A stretch of 15,738 nucleotides of DNA from CAYYTU01 sp964474655. GTDB lineage: Bacteria > Chloroflexota > Anaerolineae > B4-G1. A program made the translations under genes and the position numbers. The notes below the pieces were generated by a model. The model searched no databases and had not been told where the DNA came from. It saw only the letters and a program-made list of their open reading frames with translations. Location: positions 1-15,738 of the forward strand of contig CAYYTU010000063.1 of the NCBI GenBank assembly GCA_964474655.1. Reading direction: 5' to 3'. Below are positions 15,401-15,738 of the stretch, in pieces (the first letter of the stretch is position 1; each line of letters starts with the position of its first letter).

Positions 15401-15614
15401 GGCGGAGGTTGGCGGCAGCGCGTCGCTCGTCCTTGTCGCCCCAGAAGAGGGCGGCGAGCTTATCGCGCCGTTGGAAGCCAGGCTCCACCGCCAGGTAGGC
15501 CAGCAATGCCAGGGTCTTGGTCGTCTCGGGGTGGATACGCTCGCCGCTCAACCGCAGGGTCGGTGCACCCAGCAAGTGGATGTGCAACGTGGTCGACTGA
15601 GCCTTTTTCCCCAT
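12408..15614 (-). CDS. BTAD/SARP-type transcriptional regulator with AAA ATPase and TPR array (regulator B)
   Basis: A 1068-residue predicted cytoplasmic regulator when started at the ATG at 15614. An in-frame TTG at 15641 would add nine residues, but neither start has a strong ribosome site; the ATG gives the usual short lead (MGKKAQSTTLHIHLLG) to the winged helix. Residues about 10-100 are the winged helix (TKTLALLAYLAV ... RRAFWNLRRIL) and about 110-255 the BTAD domain (YRLDVERFENLV ... APWREETHRQVML). The ATPase follows with FVGRGDDY, Walker A GEAGVGKT (301-308), Walker B VLFLDDLHWA (412-421) and GTYRPEE. From about residue 650 to the end there are clear TPR units (YRRAIKLAEDVG, YRAALESATQAE, YDQAADCMKQALALYREAGH, YRAAIERYRQGLDLAREIGH). 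The architecture is the same as regulator A, but the sequences diverge strongly, so they are distant paralogues. Target genes and signal are unknown. Confidence 0.92.
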   Translation of the reverse strand: MGKKAQSTTLHIHLLGAPTLRLSGERIHPETTKTLALLAYLAVEPGFQRRDKLAALFWGDKDERRAAANLRRAFWNLRRILTPDEEDECPYLIINRREAAFNCESAYRLDVERFENLVDPPDDLPPDERRERLQQAVRLYHGDFLAGLDLAGVPSFERWMLGQRAYLKDRAFRAFHRLSELYAARGEYGRALTTLQQFLALAPWREETHRQVMLMLALQGEREQALRQYATCVRVLDEELDVAPSQETHLLCKRIRDGEVEAASPGLPVDDALILPFVGRGDDYAWLLEQRAEPGLTLVEGEAGVGKTRLLHEVLRQVAGQGASVLRGRCYEFQDTVPYHAVNEAIGGYLETASAAALDLPLPALAELARLVPAICRLRPDVAPTQPQDTAAARERFFDSVAVFLRSLRRPVLFLDDLHWADAGTLDLLHYLTRALGETPGWLLGTYRPEETPLQHPLTRLYQSLSRDELAHCLRLAPLKADDVAKAITRLLGGLSEDVLADYLFQQSGGNPFILTEVLEVLEETGVLDVQDGAWRLVGDLDRRDLLPERVQDVILQRVGRLSAEARWPLDVAAVIGRPFEPALLARAAGVSLEALEDHAATWRSRRLIACDAAGKCDFTHDKIRESIYRHLTDQVRRLLHGRVGQVLVERDVEREVVLDSAPSPEVSDEIAARAAYHFERSLDADRAAPYLMQAAKAALDVYAHESAIDYYRRALPLLARDEERAGVMVDLAHAQQLTGRWGEAESFYRRAIKLAEDVGAHRAQARAWYLLADAQESQGNYRAALESATQAESAARAAGQAGREPLAAALYRKGWAVFRLGDAERAMHLGQEALTLSQEIDAWKWQADSLNLLSAIHNQAGDYDQAADCMKQALALYREAGHRRGEAVMLGNLGNTDYMRGDYRAAIERYRQGLDLAREIGHRYTEMLCLNNLGGTQVVIEEYEAAEKNLRQVLEVPGAEQWFLLPDTYRYLAEARLALGEIDGALEAVRRVLALVEEKEEAAPEYEGTAWRVLGQIAAQQGEPVTVEGVEYDAAACFAESVRIFTAAGMGRERTRTLAVQARYDLP

Positions 15615-15641
15615 GACGGTTCCAGGCGCTCTTCTTTTCAA

Positions 15642-15738
15642 CGATTTTTCAACGGTTAGCTGGTAAACTGATGCTTAAAGTAATCTTAACGTGACCTTTG
15701 CCCGCCTGGAATAAATCGCACAATTAGACTCTGACGAC
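15642..15738 (-). promoter_or_regulatory. Upstream region of regulator B with an 11-bp-period direct repeat
   Basis: On the minus strand GTTAAGATTACTTTAAGC places two TTAAG cores exactly 11 bp apart (15689-15685 and 15678-15674, plus-strand numbering). This is the spacing expected of a SARP-type operator and could indicate autoregulation. No convincing -10 was found and the 5-bp core is short, so the support is weak. Confidence 0.3.

Noticed and set aside
15614..15641. TTG start at 15641 for regulator B
   Set aside because: No ribosome-binding site precedes it, and the ATG at 15614 gives a more usual distance to the winged-helix domain. It remains possible.

Overview
The window is a GC-rich bacterial segment in which every supported gene is on the minus strand. 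Transcription therefore runs from about 15.6 kb down to 1. I infer Chloroflexota (Anaerolineae or a close relative). The reasons are two giant BTAD/SARP-type regulators with an AAA ATPase and TPR array, secreted beta-helix and beta-propeller proteins ending in (F/Y)LPLV(L/I), a small WRGR.EHVQSG-type protein of a kind I associate with this phylum, and many palindromic intergenic repeats. No rRNA, tRNA, CRISPR array, insertion sequence or phage gene was seen, so species-level placement is not possible.

In transcriptional order the layout is: (i) a SARP-like regulator, here called regulator B (15614-12408), preceded by a short promoter region; (ii) a seven-helix membrane protein of unknown function (12288-11650); (iii) a secreted seven-repeat sialidase-like beta-propeller (11501-9699); (iv) a very large lipoprotein that joins an alpha/beta-hydrolase domain to what looks like two tandem copies of a degenerate NodB-like (polysaccharide deacetylase) module (9595-6614); (v) a second SARP-like regulator, regulator A (6557-3036), only 56 bp behind the lipoprotein; (vi) a 650-bp non-coding stretch packed with palindromes, a REP-like repeat and a candidate promoter/operator; (vii) an 84-aa conserved-looking protein translationally coupled (ATGA) to a secreted right-handed beta-helix protein (2385-560); (viii) the first 166 codons of another secreted repeat protein, cut by the window edge (500-1).

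The overall picture is a cell-surface module (adhesin-like or glycan-directed proteins plus a putative carbohydrate esterase lipoprotein) interleaved with two large signal-integrating regulators. The most interesting details are the internal duplication in the lipoprotein, an 11-bp-period direct repeat overlapping a promoter-like element upstream of the small-protein/beta-helix operon (the geometry expected of a SARP operator), a similar 11-bp-period repeat in front of regulator B, and the shared C-terminal LPLV tail. Functional links between the regulators and the surface genes are inference from proximity and motif geometry only.
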